Of a DNA stretch of 64,000 nucleotides, positions 16,131-24,263 are shown piece after piece; within the stretch, counting starts at the first letter, position 1, and the number at the start of each line of letters is the position of its first letter. A program made the translations under genes and the position numbers. The stretch spans positions 1 to 64,000 of the forward strand of contig CAZVWJ010000009.1 of the NCBI GenBank assembly GCA_964631325.1, in the 5' to 3' direction. Source of the stretch: CAZVWJ01 sp964631325. Its GTDB lineage: Bacteria; T1Sed10-126. Under the pieces are notes generated by a model. The model was not told the origin of the DNA. It did not search any database and saw only the letters and a list, made by a program, of their open reading frames with translations.

Positions 16131-16478
16131 TTATTCTTTTATCCTGGTATCTACAATTTCGCAGTGTTCAGAGTGGTTTTCGGTAATTTTTTGAATAACT
16201 TCCCGGGCTGCCTCAAGTATTTTTTGATAACCGGACCACTGCTGTTCAGACAGACGTTCCGGATCTACTACTAATTTCCACTCGGGCTTCCGGGGTTTGC
16301 GGATGTATTCAAAAACCTCTTGGGGAAAGTCTTTGCCACTGCTGAAAAGCATTTCAAAGATTGTAGAAATAGAGGCGCAAACTATGCTTTCCCCCCGGGG
16401 AGAATCTCCGGCGTGACCTCTTGCCTTTATACCTACAACTTCCCCCGCCCCGGATTCGTAAACTGTGATCTGAATCAT
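16131..16478 (-). CDS. prp: ribosomal-processing cysteine protease Prp
   Basis: Prp is a cysteine protease that removes the N-terminal leader of L27 in Firmicutes-like bacteria. The catalytic pair is visible as His22 (RGHAGDSPRG) and Cys34 (ESIVCASIS), at the same positions as in the known staphylococcal enzyme. The length of 115 fits. It sits between rplU and rpmA in the standard order and overlaps rplU by four bases. Confidence 0.93.
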   Translation of the reverse strand: MIQITVYESGAGEVVGIKARGHAGDSPRGESIVCASISTIFEMLFSSGKDFPQEVFEYIRKPRKPEWKLVVDPERLSEQQWSGYQKILEAAREVIQKITENHSEHCEIVDTRIKE

Positions 16479-16792
16479 TCAGGGAGATTGATCGATTCAA
16501 TTCGTAAACGGGTCAAATCGTCCCGGTGACCCAGCTTACGCCGGCGCCCTTCTCGACGCTTATAGTTGAAAACAGTAATCTTGTCGCCGCGAAAATGTTC
16601 ATCAACGGTTGCCGTGATTGTTGTTTCTTCAACATTCGGGGTACCTATTTCGGTTTCTTCGTCTGTTTTAACGAGTAGAATATCATCCAGTTCCAGAGTT
16701 TCTCCCTCTTCGGTGTCCCGTCTGAATACCGTAACTTCAGAATCAGGTTCCACCCTGTACTGGTGGTCTCCAAGTGCAAAAACTGCGTACAT
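16475..16792 (-). CDS. rplU: 50S ribosomal protein L21
   Basis: L21 binds 23S rRNA domain II and helps early large-subunit assembly. The 105 residues include the start MYAVFALGDHQYRV, close to the usual 'MYAVIETGGKQYRV', and the end HRDDLTRLRIESI. It is the first gene of the minus-strand cluster and has a well-formed promoter upstream. GACAGGAGG precedes the ATG. Confidence 0.95.
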   Translation of the reverse strand: MYAVFALGDHQYRVEPDSEVTVFRRDTEEGETLELDDILLVKTDEETEIGTPNVEETTITATVDEHFRGDKITVFNYKRREGRRRKLGHRDDLTRLRIESINLPE

Positions 16793-16824
16793 AATTAGCC
16801 TCCTGTCAGTTTAAAAGTCGGGAA

Positions 16825-16854
16825 AGTGTACTATATGAGGTTAGCAACTGTCAA
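16825..16854 (-). promoter_or_regulatory. promoter for the rplU-prp-rpmA-obgE cluster
   Basis: On the minus strand a perfect -35 TTGACA (16849-16854) is followed after 18 bases by TACACT (16825-16830). An overlapping TATAGT could also serve as -10. It lies about 35 bases before the rplU ATG, as expected for sigma-70. Confidence 0.7.
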
Positions 16855-16864
16855 ACGGCACAAA

Positions 16865-17004
16865 CTTACTTTTCTTTTGCGAGAAGAAAAGTAAGCAAAA
16901 AAAACCTGATGTATATGGAACAAAGACCAGAACGTTGTTCACTGATAGCGGTGCTTAATTACCAGGTTTTTTGAACTTAACTTTTTCTCGCAAAAAAAGT
17001 TAAG
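16865..17004. repeat. pair of hairpins with complementary loops
   Basis: The first hairpin has a perfect 12-bp stem, CTTACTTTTCTT (16865-16876) and AAGAAAAGTAAG (16884-16895), with loop TTGCGAG. The second has a perfect 11-bp stem, CTTAACTTTTT (16976-16986) and AAAAAGTTAAG (16994-17004), with loop CTCGCAA. The seven-base loops are exact reverse complements. Both hairpins are followed by CAAAA(A/G)AAACC. Between them AACCTG and CAGGTT form another inverted pair. It could be a repeat element or an RNA structure, between rplU (minus) and lptD (plus). The rest of the 355-bp gap shows only the rplU promoter. Confidence 0.7.
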
Positions 17005-17147
17005 CAAAAGAAACCCGGGGGAATGTATGTGAGACGGAAAGTAAACGAAAGAGTTACGTGGAATTAAAATCGCAATAAGGTTACAATGTATTCAAAAAGT
17101 GGCCGGATTTTTTTGGATTCAGGAGTATTTAAAAGGGTGACAGAAAT

Positions 17148-19256
17148 TTGCGGAAAAATTTTTTTGTTCTGCTGGTAATTTTTTTGCTATTACCCTGTAT
17201 GGTTGAGGGTGAGGATAATCAGCCTCAGGGGCCAATAATCCTTAACCAAGCCAACCGGGTATTTCTGGACGACAAGAGCGGGAATTTAAGAGCCAGAGGA
17301 AATGTACAAATAACCTGGGGGAAGCAAAAATTAGCGGCTCCGCGGATAGATTACTCAACTAAAACCGGAGATTTGATTGCCCGGGGTGGAGCAAAGTTGA
17401 CTCGAGAGGGAGGTGAAAAAATCCAGGGAGAAAATATTCAGTGGAACAGACTCACCGGAGAGGCTCGGGTGAATGAGGCCTCCGGTCAGTTGGAACCATG
17501 GTTTTTGGATGCTCCGCTGGTAGAGGGAAATATGGATACTAGTTTCAGGATGTATTCTGGCTCGCTTACCACCTGTAATTTGAAGACCCCTCACTATTAT
17601 TTCCAGGCGAGCAAGTTTTACTTTTACCCCGGTGACAGTTTAATCGGATATAACGTGGTTTTCTGGGTAAGTGGGGTCCCGGTTTTTTATCTTCCCTGGG
17701 TGATGATAGATTTAAAGCACCGTTTTTCGAGATGGGAAGTCCACCCGGGATATGACTCCGAGGAAGGGTTCACGCTGGAGTTGAATTACCATTATCTTTT
17801 GCCCCGAGATGATCCGCCTTTTACGGGAACTATTTATACTGACTGGCGGGAAAATGAGGGTAACGGCCAGGGTTTTGACGTAGATTACGATAAAAAAAAT
17901 AAAGAAGCCTACTTTTATTATTTTCAATCCGAGCGTCGGCCCCTGGTAATTAATAAAGCCGGGGAAGAGGTTCGTAGTGAGACTGAGGATTTAGTCTGGC
18001 AAATCCAATCTCACGTTGATTATGAATTTACCGATTCTAACTGGAGATTCCACTCGGCTATAGACTGGTTGAGTTACAGTCGATTTAATCGGGACTTTGG
18101 CCGGTCTTTAAGCAGCCGGACCGAAACGGAACGGTGGATAAAGAGTTCATTTATCCATAGCTCATCCTCTTCGCAATTCCGGGTGGATCTGCGTCAGGAA
18201 GAGAAAATTCCCGGAGATGGAACCGGGAATGAGTTTGTTCGTTCTCGCGCCTTTATGCCCCGGGTAAATTATCAGTTGTTTTCTCAGCCATTGCCCTGGG
18301 GAGATCTTTATTACGGTTTTAACACTAAATTTCAGCGCCAGTATGAACTTGATTCAGATAGATGGTTATGGTCTGGTAGGGGCGAGAATTCACTAAATAA
18401 ATCCCTGTATTTTAATCGTCTGTTTCAGCAGTCTTACCGTCTTACTTACGGCCAAAACTATGGAGAGGAGGTTCAGGGAGACCACGAAATTTCAGAGTCC
18501 CATGGTTATTTTGGCTTTACGCTTAGAAACACGTTAAATTTTACCCGGCAGTTTGGTGCGGATCTTAATTATCTGCTCACTCAGCGAGTTAATGATAAAG
18601 AAGAAGTCACCGTGGAAATCGGGGGAGAACAACTGGGGATTGAAAAACACGGTCGTGAGCTGGAGCGGATAGATTTGAATTGGTACTGGCGTGATGATAA
18701 ATCTTATTTGAATTTGCGCGGCGGTTATGATTTGCGTGAAACTATAAATAATTCGGTTAGAAGTGACAGTAGATTTTTACCCCTGCGGCTAAATGCAAAT
18801 TTTGAAATAACCGACTACTGGCGCTGGTCCCATTATCTCCGGTATTCTGTAGCTCAGGGGGTATTTGATCAATCAAATCTTGACTGGCAATTTCCGGTAG
18901 GTTCTAATTTTCAGTTTGGTCTTGGTTGGAATTACAATCGGCAGTCCGGCGAAGATTTATCCAAACTTAACAATAATTTTGACTGGCAAACTACTTCGGA
19001 AAGCTGGCGATTACGGGGGGATTTAATCTATAATTTACAAACCAGGGAGTTAGACGAAGTTAAATTTTTAATGAAACGGAACTTGCACTGCTGGGATATG
19101 CGATTTATGTACAGAGAAATTCTGGACCGGGAAAGACAGTTCTGGATAATGTTTACGTTGACTGATTATCCATCCCGAGGATTGGGATTTCAACAGGATA
19201 TAGAGCACAGCAGTATAGATTTTGAAAGCGGTAACTGGAACAAACTGAACGATTAA
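17148..19256 (+). CDS. lptD: LPS-assembly outer-membrane protein LptD
   Basis: LptD is the beta-barrel that places lipopolysaccharide in the outer leaflet. A signal peptide (residues 1-21, LLVIFLLLPCMVEG) is followed by an OstA/LptA-like jellyroll (ILNQANRVFLDDKSGNLRARGNV, shown here only by its RARGNV-type repeat) to about residue 120. The C-terminal barrel of about 500 residues has alternating aromatic strands and short VFWVSGVPVFYLPW plug-proximal motifs, a region conserved in LptD. The length of 702 is normal to short. The start TTG follows GGGTG. The presence of LptD shows an outer membrane with LPS-like lipid. The next genes are a ClpX-like ATPase and lptF/G. Confidence 0.9.
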   Translation: MRKNFFVLLVIFLLLPCMVEGEDNQPQGPIILNQANRVFLDDKSGNLRARGNVQITWGKQKLAAPRIDYSTKTGDLIARGGAKLTREGGEKIQGENIQWNRLTGEARVNEASGQLEPWFLDAPLVEGNMDTSFRMYSGSLTTCNLKTPHYYFQASKFYFYPGDSLIGYNVVFWVSGVPVFYLPWVMIDLKHRFSRWEVHPGYDSEEGFTLELNYHYLLPRDDPPFTGTIYTDWRENEGNGQGFDVDYDKKNKEAYFYYFQSERRPLVINKAGEEVRSETEDLVWQIQSHVDYEFTDSNWRFHSAIDWLSYSRFNRDFGRSLSSRTETERWIKSSFIHSSSSSQFRVDLRQEEKIPGDGTGNEFVRSRAFMPRVNYQLFSQPLPWGDLYYGFNTKFQRQYELDSDRWLWSGRGENSLNKSLYFNRLFQQSYRLTYGQNYGEEVQGDHEISESHGYFGFTLRNTLNFTRQFGADLNYLLTQRVNDKEEVTVEIGGEQLGIEKHGRELERIDLNWYWRDDKSYLNLRGGYDLRETINNSVRSDSRFLPLRLNANFEITDYWRWSHYLRYSVAQGVFDQSNLDWQFPVGSNFQFGLGWNYNRQSGEDLSKLNNNFDWQTTSESWRLRGDLIYNLQTRELDEVKFLMKRNLHCWDMRFMYREILDRERQFWIMFTLTDYPSRGLGFQQDIEHSSIDFESGNWNKLND

Positions 19257-19279
19257 AAGTTTTACCGGGAGGGATTTTT

Positions 19280-20749
19280 GTGAGTAACAAAACCGAGCAG
19301 AATCCATTTGATGATCTCCAGGATTTGCTGGAATCTTTCAAGCAAAAATACGACGGGGAGGTGGAAGTTCAGACGGATTTTATTGATTCTGCTCCGGCCT
19401 TCGAACACGAGGAAGACTGGGAGTTTGAGTTTGATTTCACGCCCCGGGAAATCAAACAACACCTTGATCGATATGTAATTGCCCAGGAAGAAGCTAAAAA
19501 ACAGTTGGCCAATGCCGTTTGCTATCACTATCAGCGGGCCGGTTCAGATAAACCTTATTATCAGAAAAAAAACATCTTAATGGTGGGGAACACCGGGGTG
19601 GGGAAAACCCATCTCGTGGAAGTTCTCTCCGATTACATTGAGGTCCCGTTTGTAAAAGCAGATGCAACAAAATTTAGCGGAACAGGTTACGTGGGGCAAA
19701 ACGTTAATTCGCTGGTCAGGGATCTGGCGGAAAAAGCAGATTACAACCTGAAAAAAGCGGAACAGGGGATAGTTTTTATTGATGAAATAGATAAGATTTG
19801 TTCGAGCGATGACCTCAACCGGGACGTTTCCGGTAGGGATGTGCAAACTAACCTGCTGAAGCTACTGGAGGAGACTGAGGTAAGCCTGGTGGATCCGGCT
19901 AATCCGGCCTCGATGATGCGCGGTCTTAAAAGTGCTTTTGATCGGGAGGACTCCCGGGAAAAAACGATTAACACGAGGAATATTTTATTTATTGTCAGTG
20001 GAGCTTTCCCCGGCCTTGAGGACACGATCAGTGAGCGATTAAACCGGGGTACGGTCGGTTTTACTTCTGAATTAGACAAAAGCCGGGACATAGAGTTGTT
20101 GCGCCAGTGTGAGCCCGTGGACCTGATGGAGTTTGGGCTGGAGGCAGAATTTGTTGGCCGTCTGCCGGTCTTGACCTTTCTTGATGACCTGGATAAAACT
20201 GATCTATATCACATACTGCGAAATTCTAAGAGCTCAATTTTAAAGCAATATAAAGAAGACTTTTCGGCGTATGGGATTGAGTTAGAATTCACCAAAGAAG
20301 CCCTGCACGAGATAGCTTCGCGGGCACTTGAACAGGATATTGGCGCTCGGGGTTTAACTACAGTTTTAGAAAAAACGCTGGCCGGCGCAATGTATGAACT
20401 GCCCGGTCGTGATGTTGAATCATTCACTGCAACCAGGCAGATGATTAGTTCGCCGGCCAGAGAAGTTCACCGGAAAGTGCTCGACAATGAGCTTGAAAAT
20501 AAATTGGAGGAAGAGTTTAACCAACACGGGTTAGAGGTAAAATTGACCGATTCGGGTCGGGAAGCTCTAGTTGAACTGGCTTGCAAAAGTAACGATAAGC
20601 CGGTGGAATTATTCGAAGAGAGGTTTGAAGCAATCCATCATATCTTGAAAATGATTGAGCAGGACGAGCTTGTTATTGACGAGGAATTTATTTACCACTC
20701 TCAAGACAAACTGGATCAGCTTTGCAGTGAGTATTTTAGCGAGAATTAG
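19280..20749 (+). CDS. ClpX-like AAA+ ATPase lacking the zinc domain
   Basis: The 489 residues align with ClpX over the AAA+ module. Walker A is GNTGVGKT, Walker B is GIVFIDEIDKI, the sensor region is FIVSGAFPGLE, the EFVGRLPV motif is present, and sensor 2 is DIGARGL. An IGF-like loop is present as TVGF. The N-terminal C4 zinc domain that ClpX uses for substrates and adaptors is absent; an acidic stretch of about 55 residues replaces it. About 100 extra C-terminal residues are present and unrecognised. It may work as an unfoldase with or without ClpP. The gene lies between lptD and lptF/G with 23-bp and 3-bp gaps, so it is probably in one operon with them. The function is not known. Confidence 0.82.
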   Translation: MSNKTEQNPFDDLQDLLESFKQKYDGEVEVQTDFIDSAPAFEHEEDWEFEFDFTPREIKQHLDRYVIAQEEAKKQLANAVCYHYQRAGSDKPYYQKKNILMVGNTGVGKTHLVEVLSDYIEVPFVKADATKFSGTGYVGQNVNSLVRDLAEKADYNLKKAEQGIVFIDEIDKICSSDDLNRDVSGRDVQTNLLKLLEETEVSLVDPANPASMMRGLKSAFDREDSREKTINTRNILFIVSGAFPGLEDTISERLNRGTVGFTSELDKSRDIELLRQCEPVDLMEFGLEAEFVGRLPVLTFLDDLDKTDLYHILRNSKSSILKQYKEDFSAYGIELEFTKEALHEIASRALEQDIGARGLTTVLEKTLAGAMYELPGRDVESFTATRQMISSPAREVHRKVLDNELENKLEEEFNQHGLEVKLTDSGREALVELACKSNDKPVELFEERFEAIHHILKMIEQDELVIDEEFIYHSQDKLDQLCSEYFSEN

Positions 20750-20752
20750 TGA

Positions 20753-21871
20753 TTGCCGGTGAAACTGGTCACTCGTTATCTTTACCGGGAGCTGTTTATT
20801 CCTTTCTTTCTTGGTCTTGTCCTTTTTACCGGGATATTTTTACTCCAGCGATTGTTTGAATTGACGGAGTTGATTGTCAGTCGCGGCCTCCCTGTCTTTG
20901 AAGTTGTCCTGCTTGTTTTCTCCGGGGTTCCCCAGACTCTCTTTATTACCGCTCCGATGGCAGCTATTTTGGCCGTATTAATGGCTTACGGACGGCTGGC
21001 TGCTGATAATGAACTGATTGCCCTTCGAGTCGGGGGGTATTCCCTTTTTTCCCTGGTATATCCTGTTCTTATTGCCGCCCTGCTTTTCACCGGCGGATTA
21101 ATCACTCTCCGCCAGTATGGGTTACCAGTTCTTAGTCGGTATCGAAATGAAATGTTAAAAGACATTTCTTTTCCCGCCCCTGAACAATTAATGGCTGCTG
21201 ATAGTTATTTGGAACTGGGGCCTTACACTATTTTTGCTCGCCAGGTTAAGGGCGCTAAAATAGGTGGAGTTTACCTGGAGGATCGTAGCGGTAAGAACCT
21301 GGTGATAATTTACGCTGAATCCGGTCGCTGGATTAAGAGCGGGAAGCGGAAGTATAAATTATTTCTCAGGGAAGGAACAATGCATCAAAAAGTAGCTGAC
21401 GGTGGCTACAGGGTGTTGAGGTTTAACCGGCAGCAAATGGAAATGAAGCTGGGCCGGATGTCAAAGGGGATCAAGAGTGACCGGGAGTTGACCGTCTCGA
21501 TAGCGTCACTTTATCAACAGATGGCTGAGGCCGGGAAACATATGCTGGCTGAAAAAGAGAATGAAAAAATGCGTCGTAATTACAGAAAAAAAGTGCTGGC
21601 ATTTCACCGGGCACTCTCAATACCTGCTGCAACGTTTTTCCTTGTTCTCGTGGCAGCCCCCCTGGGGATGTTTGCCCAGCAGAGCGGTAAGTCTATTGGC
21701 CTGGCTTTGAGCCTCGGGTTAATATTTTTTTACTACTTAATTAGTATGTTAATGGAACCATTGGCGATAAGGGGATGGGTGCCGGCCGGTCTTGCGCTGT
21801 GGCTGCCTAATTTTCTCTTCGGGGGGACAGGAATAATTATGCTGGTGAAGTTGTGGAGACAGGGTCGTTAA
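20753..21871 (+). CDS. LptF/LptG family permease
   Basis: This 372-residue inner-membrane protein belongs to the YjgP/YjgQ family. These permeases, with LptB, extract LPS from the inner membrane. The typical start VKLVTRYLYRELFIPFFLGL and a membrane topology of three N-terminal and three C-terminal helices around a periplasmic beta-jellyroll are visible (about residues 130-260 soluble). Whether it is F or G cannot be told; a single gene could form a homodimer, or the partner is elsewhere. TTG 20753 or GTG 20759 may be the start. It closes the lptD cluster. Confidence 0.87.
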   Translation: MPVKLVTRYLYRELFIPFFLGLVLFTGIFLLQRLFELTELIVSRGLPVFEVVLLVFSGVPQTLFITAPMAAILAVLMAYGRLAADNELIALRVGGYSLFSLVYPVLIAALLFTGGLITLRQYGLPVLSRYRNEMLKDISFPAPEQLMAADSYLELGPYTIFARQVKGAKIGGVYLEDRSGKNLVIIYAESGRWIKSGKRKYKLFLREGTMHQKVADGGYRVLRFNRQQMEMKLGRMSKGIKSDRELTVSIASLYQQMAEAGKHMLAEKENEKMRRNYRKKVLAFHRALSIPAATFFLVLVAAPLGMFAQQSGKSIGLALSLGLIFFYYLISMLMEPLAIRGWVPAGLALWLPNFLFGGTGIIMLVKLWRQGR

Positions 21872-21881
21872 AAGGGGTTAA

Positions 21882-22532
21882 CTATAAGTTACGTTTGGCC
21901 AGCATTATGTCTATACGGTCCGACACTGTTTCCATCCGGTCAGAAATAGAGGCAATCAAATGGATAAGATCACGTGCTTGAATTTTTTCGGCGAGCTCAA
22001 AGTCTTCACGCTCAAATAAATCCCGAATTAACTTCCACTCGATTTCGTCAATTTTTTGTTCTGAATTTTCCACTTGCTGGGCCCGGGAGCTGGCCTCTTC
22101 CCAGTCCTGGTCCAATACCTTGATAATTTCCAGCAGAGGGTTAAGACATTCAACAACATTATCGGTTAATTCTTGCACCCGGGGTTTCAATTCCGAGGGG
22201 ATTTCCGGTTTTTGCTGTGCAACAAAATCGCTGATAGTTTCTGCCCGGTTAGCCAACTTGTCAATCAGTTCAATAAGCGAAATGTAGTCCCCTCGATAGG
22301 CGGGCATAAAAGCTCCCTCGTATATTTCAGTTTCTATTTTCCGCCGGATTTTGTCCGCTTCGTGTTCGGTTTCATGGACCTGAAAGGAAAGTTCTCGAAA
22401 TCCTTTTTCGTCCTTGAGGTATTTTTCCATCATTTCGGAAAAAACTTCCAAGCATTCCTGCACGGATTGAAGCTGCTGATGGATTAAATCTTTAACGTGA
22501 GATTCTTTGCGGCCAAAAAACATGTCAATCAC
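21882..22532 (-). CDS. DUF47 family, PhoU-like protein
   Basis: The 216 residues are almost wholly helical, with the heptad-like pattern of the TIGR00153/DUF47 family (MFFGRKESH start, HETEHEADKIRR and IASISDRMETVSDRI near the end). The E-x-x-x-D motifs bind metal clusters in PhoU-like folds. These proteins usually accompany low-affinity phosphate transporters (Pit), but none is visible here. It ends ten bases from lptF/G on the opposite strand. Its function in phosphate control is inferred. Confidence 0.85.
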   Translation of the reverse strand: MIDMFFGRKESHVKDLIHQQLQSVQECLEVFSEMMEKYLKDEKGFRELSFQVHETEHEADKIRRKIETEIYEGAFMPAYRGDYISLIELIDKLANRAETISDFVAQQKPEIPSELKPRVQELTDNVVECLNPLLEIIKVLDQDWEEASSRAQQVENSEQKIDEIEWKLIRDLFEREDFELAEKIQARDLIHLIASISDRMETVSDRIDIMLAKRNL

Positions 22533-22646
22533 AACCTGAATTTTGAATTTGGGTTACTTCATTTGTTACCCGTATCATTAAAATCAAAAAAATTGTCCAG
22601 TAGTTTACTATAATCCAAAATAACCACTTAACTTAGAACATATTTA

Positions 22647-22810
22647 GTAACTACTCACCTATCCCCTTTCCCCTGGCGGGAGAGGGGATAGGTGTGGGGT
22701 CTTCCCAGCACTTTCAATAAAACGGCTGAATAAAAGGGCTTTTCAAACCCTTTTTCACTCCCATTTGTGTTTTTCCCCAGCAAGGGGGAAAAGATTAGAT
22801 GAATAGCTAC
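22647..22810 (+). repeat. MITE-like element A, copy 1
   Basis: The element begins GTAACTACTCACCTATCCCC and ends GATTAGATGAATAGCTAC, which are inverted copies of each other with a few mismatches. Inside are CCCCTGGCGGGAGAGGGG and GGGGGAAAAG blocks. The element at 62038-62191 aligns to it along its whole length when reversed, so they are the same repeat in opposite orientation. No gene is present; the short ORFs crossing it are not credible. Confidence 0.75.
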
Positions 22811-23194
22811 CATATTTATTATGCGTTGAGTAGTGGAAAAAATTAAGTTATTTTTCTCCAAAATGCAAATATTTTTTTAAAGACCGCCCTAAAAAGTCTT
22901 GTTCCCCGGGGAGTGTGAATCTGGCTCCGGCCGCGGAATCCTCCCCCGGGAGGGGTTCTACAAGTAAGGTAAAGAAAAAATTTGATTTTAAGATTATATT
23001 GTGCTACATTGTTACGGTCTTAAAAGAGAGCAGGGACGCTCTTCAATTTTAAGCGAATCACCATGCAAGTTCATCATGTCATGCATTTAGCCCTTCTTGT
23101 TTTCACTTGATTTTATTATCGTCAAGTACTGGCCCGAAGAGCTCTATACTGAATAATTTGGGCTGAAAACTATCAAGCTGAGAGTAACTACACG
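22811..23194. other. intergenic, no gene recognised
   Basis: This stretch between repeat copies holds no ORF with a ribosome site and no RNA family I recognise. It includes a GC-rich block around 22905-22965 with CCTCCC/GGGAGG foldback potential. The 22.5-23.5 kb gap may act as a repeat sink between the convergent lptF/DUF47 end and the 3D-domain gene. Confidence 0.4.
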
Positions 23195-23346
23195 CTCTCC
23201 GAAAAGGGTCTAAAATCTCCTCCCCCTTGATGGGGGAGGATTAAGGTGGGGGTGAAGAGGCCTCGTAGAGGCCGAACCACGCCCTTGACCTTTTTCCGCC
23301 TCACCCGGACCCTCTCCCGCCAGGGGAGAGGGGACTTTTCGGAGAG
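23195..23346 (+). repeat. MITE-like element B, 12-bp perfect terminal inverted repeats
   Basis: CTCTCCGAAAAG (23195-23206) and CTTTTCGGAGAG (23335-23346) are perfect inverted ends of a 152-bp element. Inside are CTCCCCCTTGATGGGGGAG, a short hairpin GAGGCCTCGTAGAGGCC, and CCTCTCCCGCCAGGGGAGAGG. The inner CTCTCCC...GGGAGAG block and the GTGGGGGTGAA block also occur in element A, so A and B appear related with different ends. Confidence 0.7.
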
Positions 23347-23377
23347 GCTCTAACTAAAAGATTTCAATAAAATTAAA

Positions 23378-23479
23378 GTAATTATTCACTTATTCCCTTT
23401 TCCCTGGCGGGAGCGGGCCTGCTCTGAGTACGGCAGGATTATCCTCCATCAAGGGGGAAAAGGGTAGGGGAGTAGTTAC
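23378..23479 (+). repeat. MITE-like element A, shorter copy 2
   Basis: Begins GTAATTATTCACTTATTCCC and ends GGGTAGGGGAGTAGTTAC. At 102 bp it is shorter than the other A copies and has lost part of the middle, but it keeps CCCTGGCGGGAG and AAGGGGGAAAAG. It lies only 36 bases before the start of the 3D-domain gene. Confidence 0.7.
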
Positions 23480-23515
23480 AAATCAAATATATTATTGTGG
23501 GGAGGACTTGTAACC

Positions 23516-24262
23516 TTGAAAATTATTCGTCTAATCAGTTTGGCTGTTTTTATTTCTTTATTGGTTGTGCCCATGTTTGTTGAGGCGGAGAAACCAGCCG
23601 GTAAAATAGCGACTGTATATCAGGGCAAAAAATCTCAGAAAATTTATGCTCGTGCCTCTACCGTCGGGGCTGCTTTACGTCGAAACGGAGTGAAGATTGA
23701 TCGGTACCGGGTAGTGTTTCCCGCGCCCGAATCCGACTATGTTGAAGGGATGCATATATTTTTACATTCTTCCGGTGAACAAAATAAAAAAGAAACTTGG
23801 TCAGAGGAAAATAATCATTCTGACGTTCGAACAATCAATACCTGGGCTTTACCTTCAACCAAAAAATTGGTTATTCAGGGCGGTAGTAGTCATTCCACTC
23901 AGTCCAGCCCCAGAGTAATTCTTGACGGACAAGCAGAATTTAAAGTTGACCAGCTCAATCAACTTACAAAGAAGGGCACCTTACGAGTTCTTGCTACCGC
24001 TTATTCACCCCATCATCTGGATACGGCACCCTACACGGATGGGCTGTCTGCTATTGGAATTCCAGCCGGTTATGGATTGGTGGCCGTTGATCCCCGAGTC
24101 ATTCCCCTGGGAACACTACTGTACGTGGAGGGTTATGGTTACGGACTCGCGGCTGATGTTGGAGGGAAAATAGAAGGAAAAAAAGTTGATCTCTGTTTTC
24201 CGGACCGGAAAGATGCGCTTCTGTTTGGTCGTCAGTGGACTACTATTCACATTTTAGGCTAA
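23516..24262 (+). CDS. exported 3D-domain protein (cell-wall related)
   Basis: A signal peptide (LISLAVFISLLVVPMFVEA) is followed by a short G5/DUF348-like stretch (KIYARASTVGAALRRNGV) and a C-terminal 3D domain. The three aspartates of the 3D domain are seen in YGLVAVDPRVIPLG, LAADVGGKIEGKKVDLCF. Such proteins, related to YabE, Rpf and lytic transglycosylase MltA, act on peptidoglycan outside the membrane. TTG 23516 is chosen because GGGGAGGA lies nine bases before it; a longer start at TTG 23495 has no site. The length of 248 is short for the family. It is convergent with the PpiC-type gene, with one base between. Confidence 0.82.
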   Translation: MKIIRLISLAVFISLLVVPMFVEAEKPAGKIATVYQGKKSQKIYARASTVGAALRRNGVKIDRYRVVFPAPESDYVEGMHIFLHSSGEQNKKETWSEENNHSDVRTINTWALPSTKKLVIQGGSSHSTQSSPRVILDGQAEFKVDQLNQLTKKGTLRVLATAYSPHHLDTAPYTDGLSAIGIPAGYGLVAVDPRVIPLGTLLYVEGYGYGLAADVGGKIEGKKVDLCFPDRKDALLFGRQWTTIHILG

Positions 24263-24263
24263 A

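Noticed and set aside
22655..22861. ORF of 68 codons in the 22.7 kb region
   Set aside because: It lies inside MITE-like element A and has no ribosome site; repeats of this kind give chance frames.
22600..23500. CRISPR array
   Set aside because: The repeats are inverted, 100-160 bp long and irregularly spaced. There are no regular 25-40 bp direct repeats with unique spacers and no cas genes.
22811..23515. Riboswitch (c-di-AMP type) before the 3D-domain gene
   Set aside because: Such riboswitches precede cell-wall genes of this kind, but I could not match the conserved core; the region is made of inverted-repeat elements instead.
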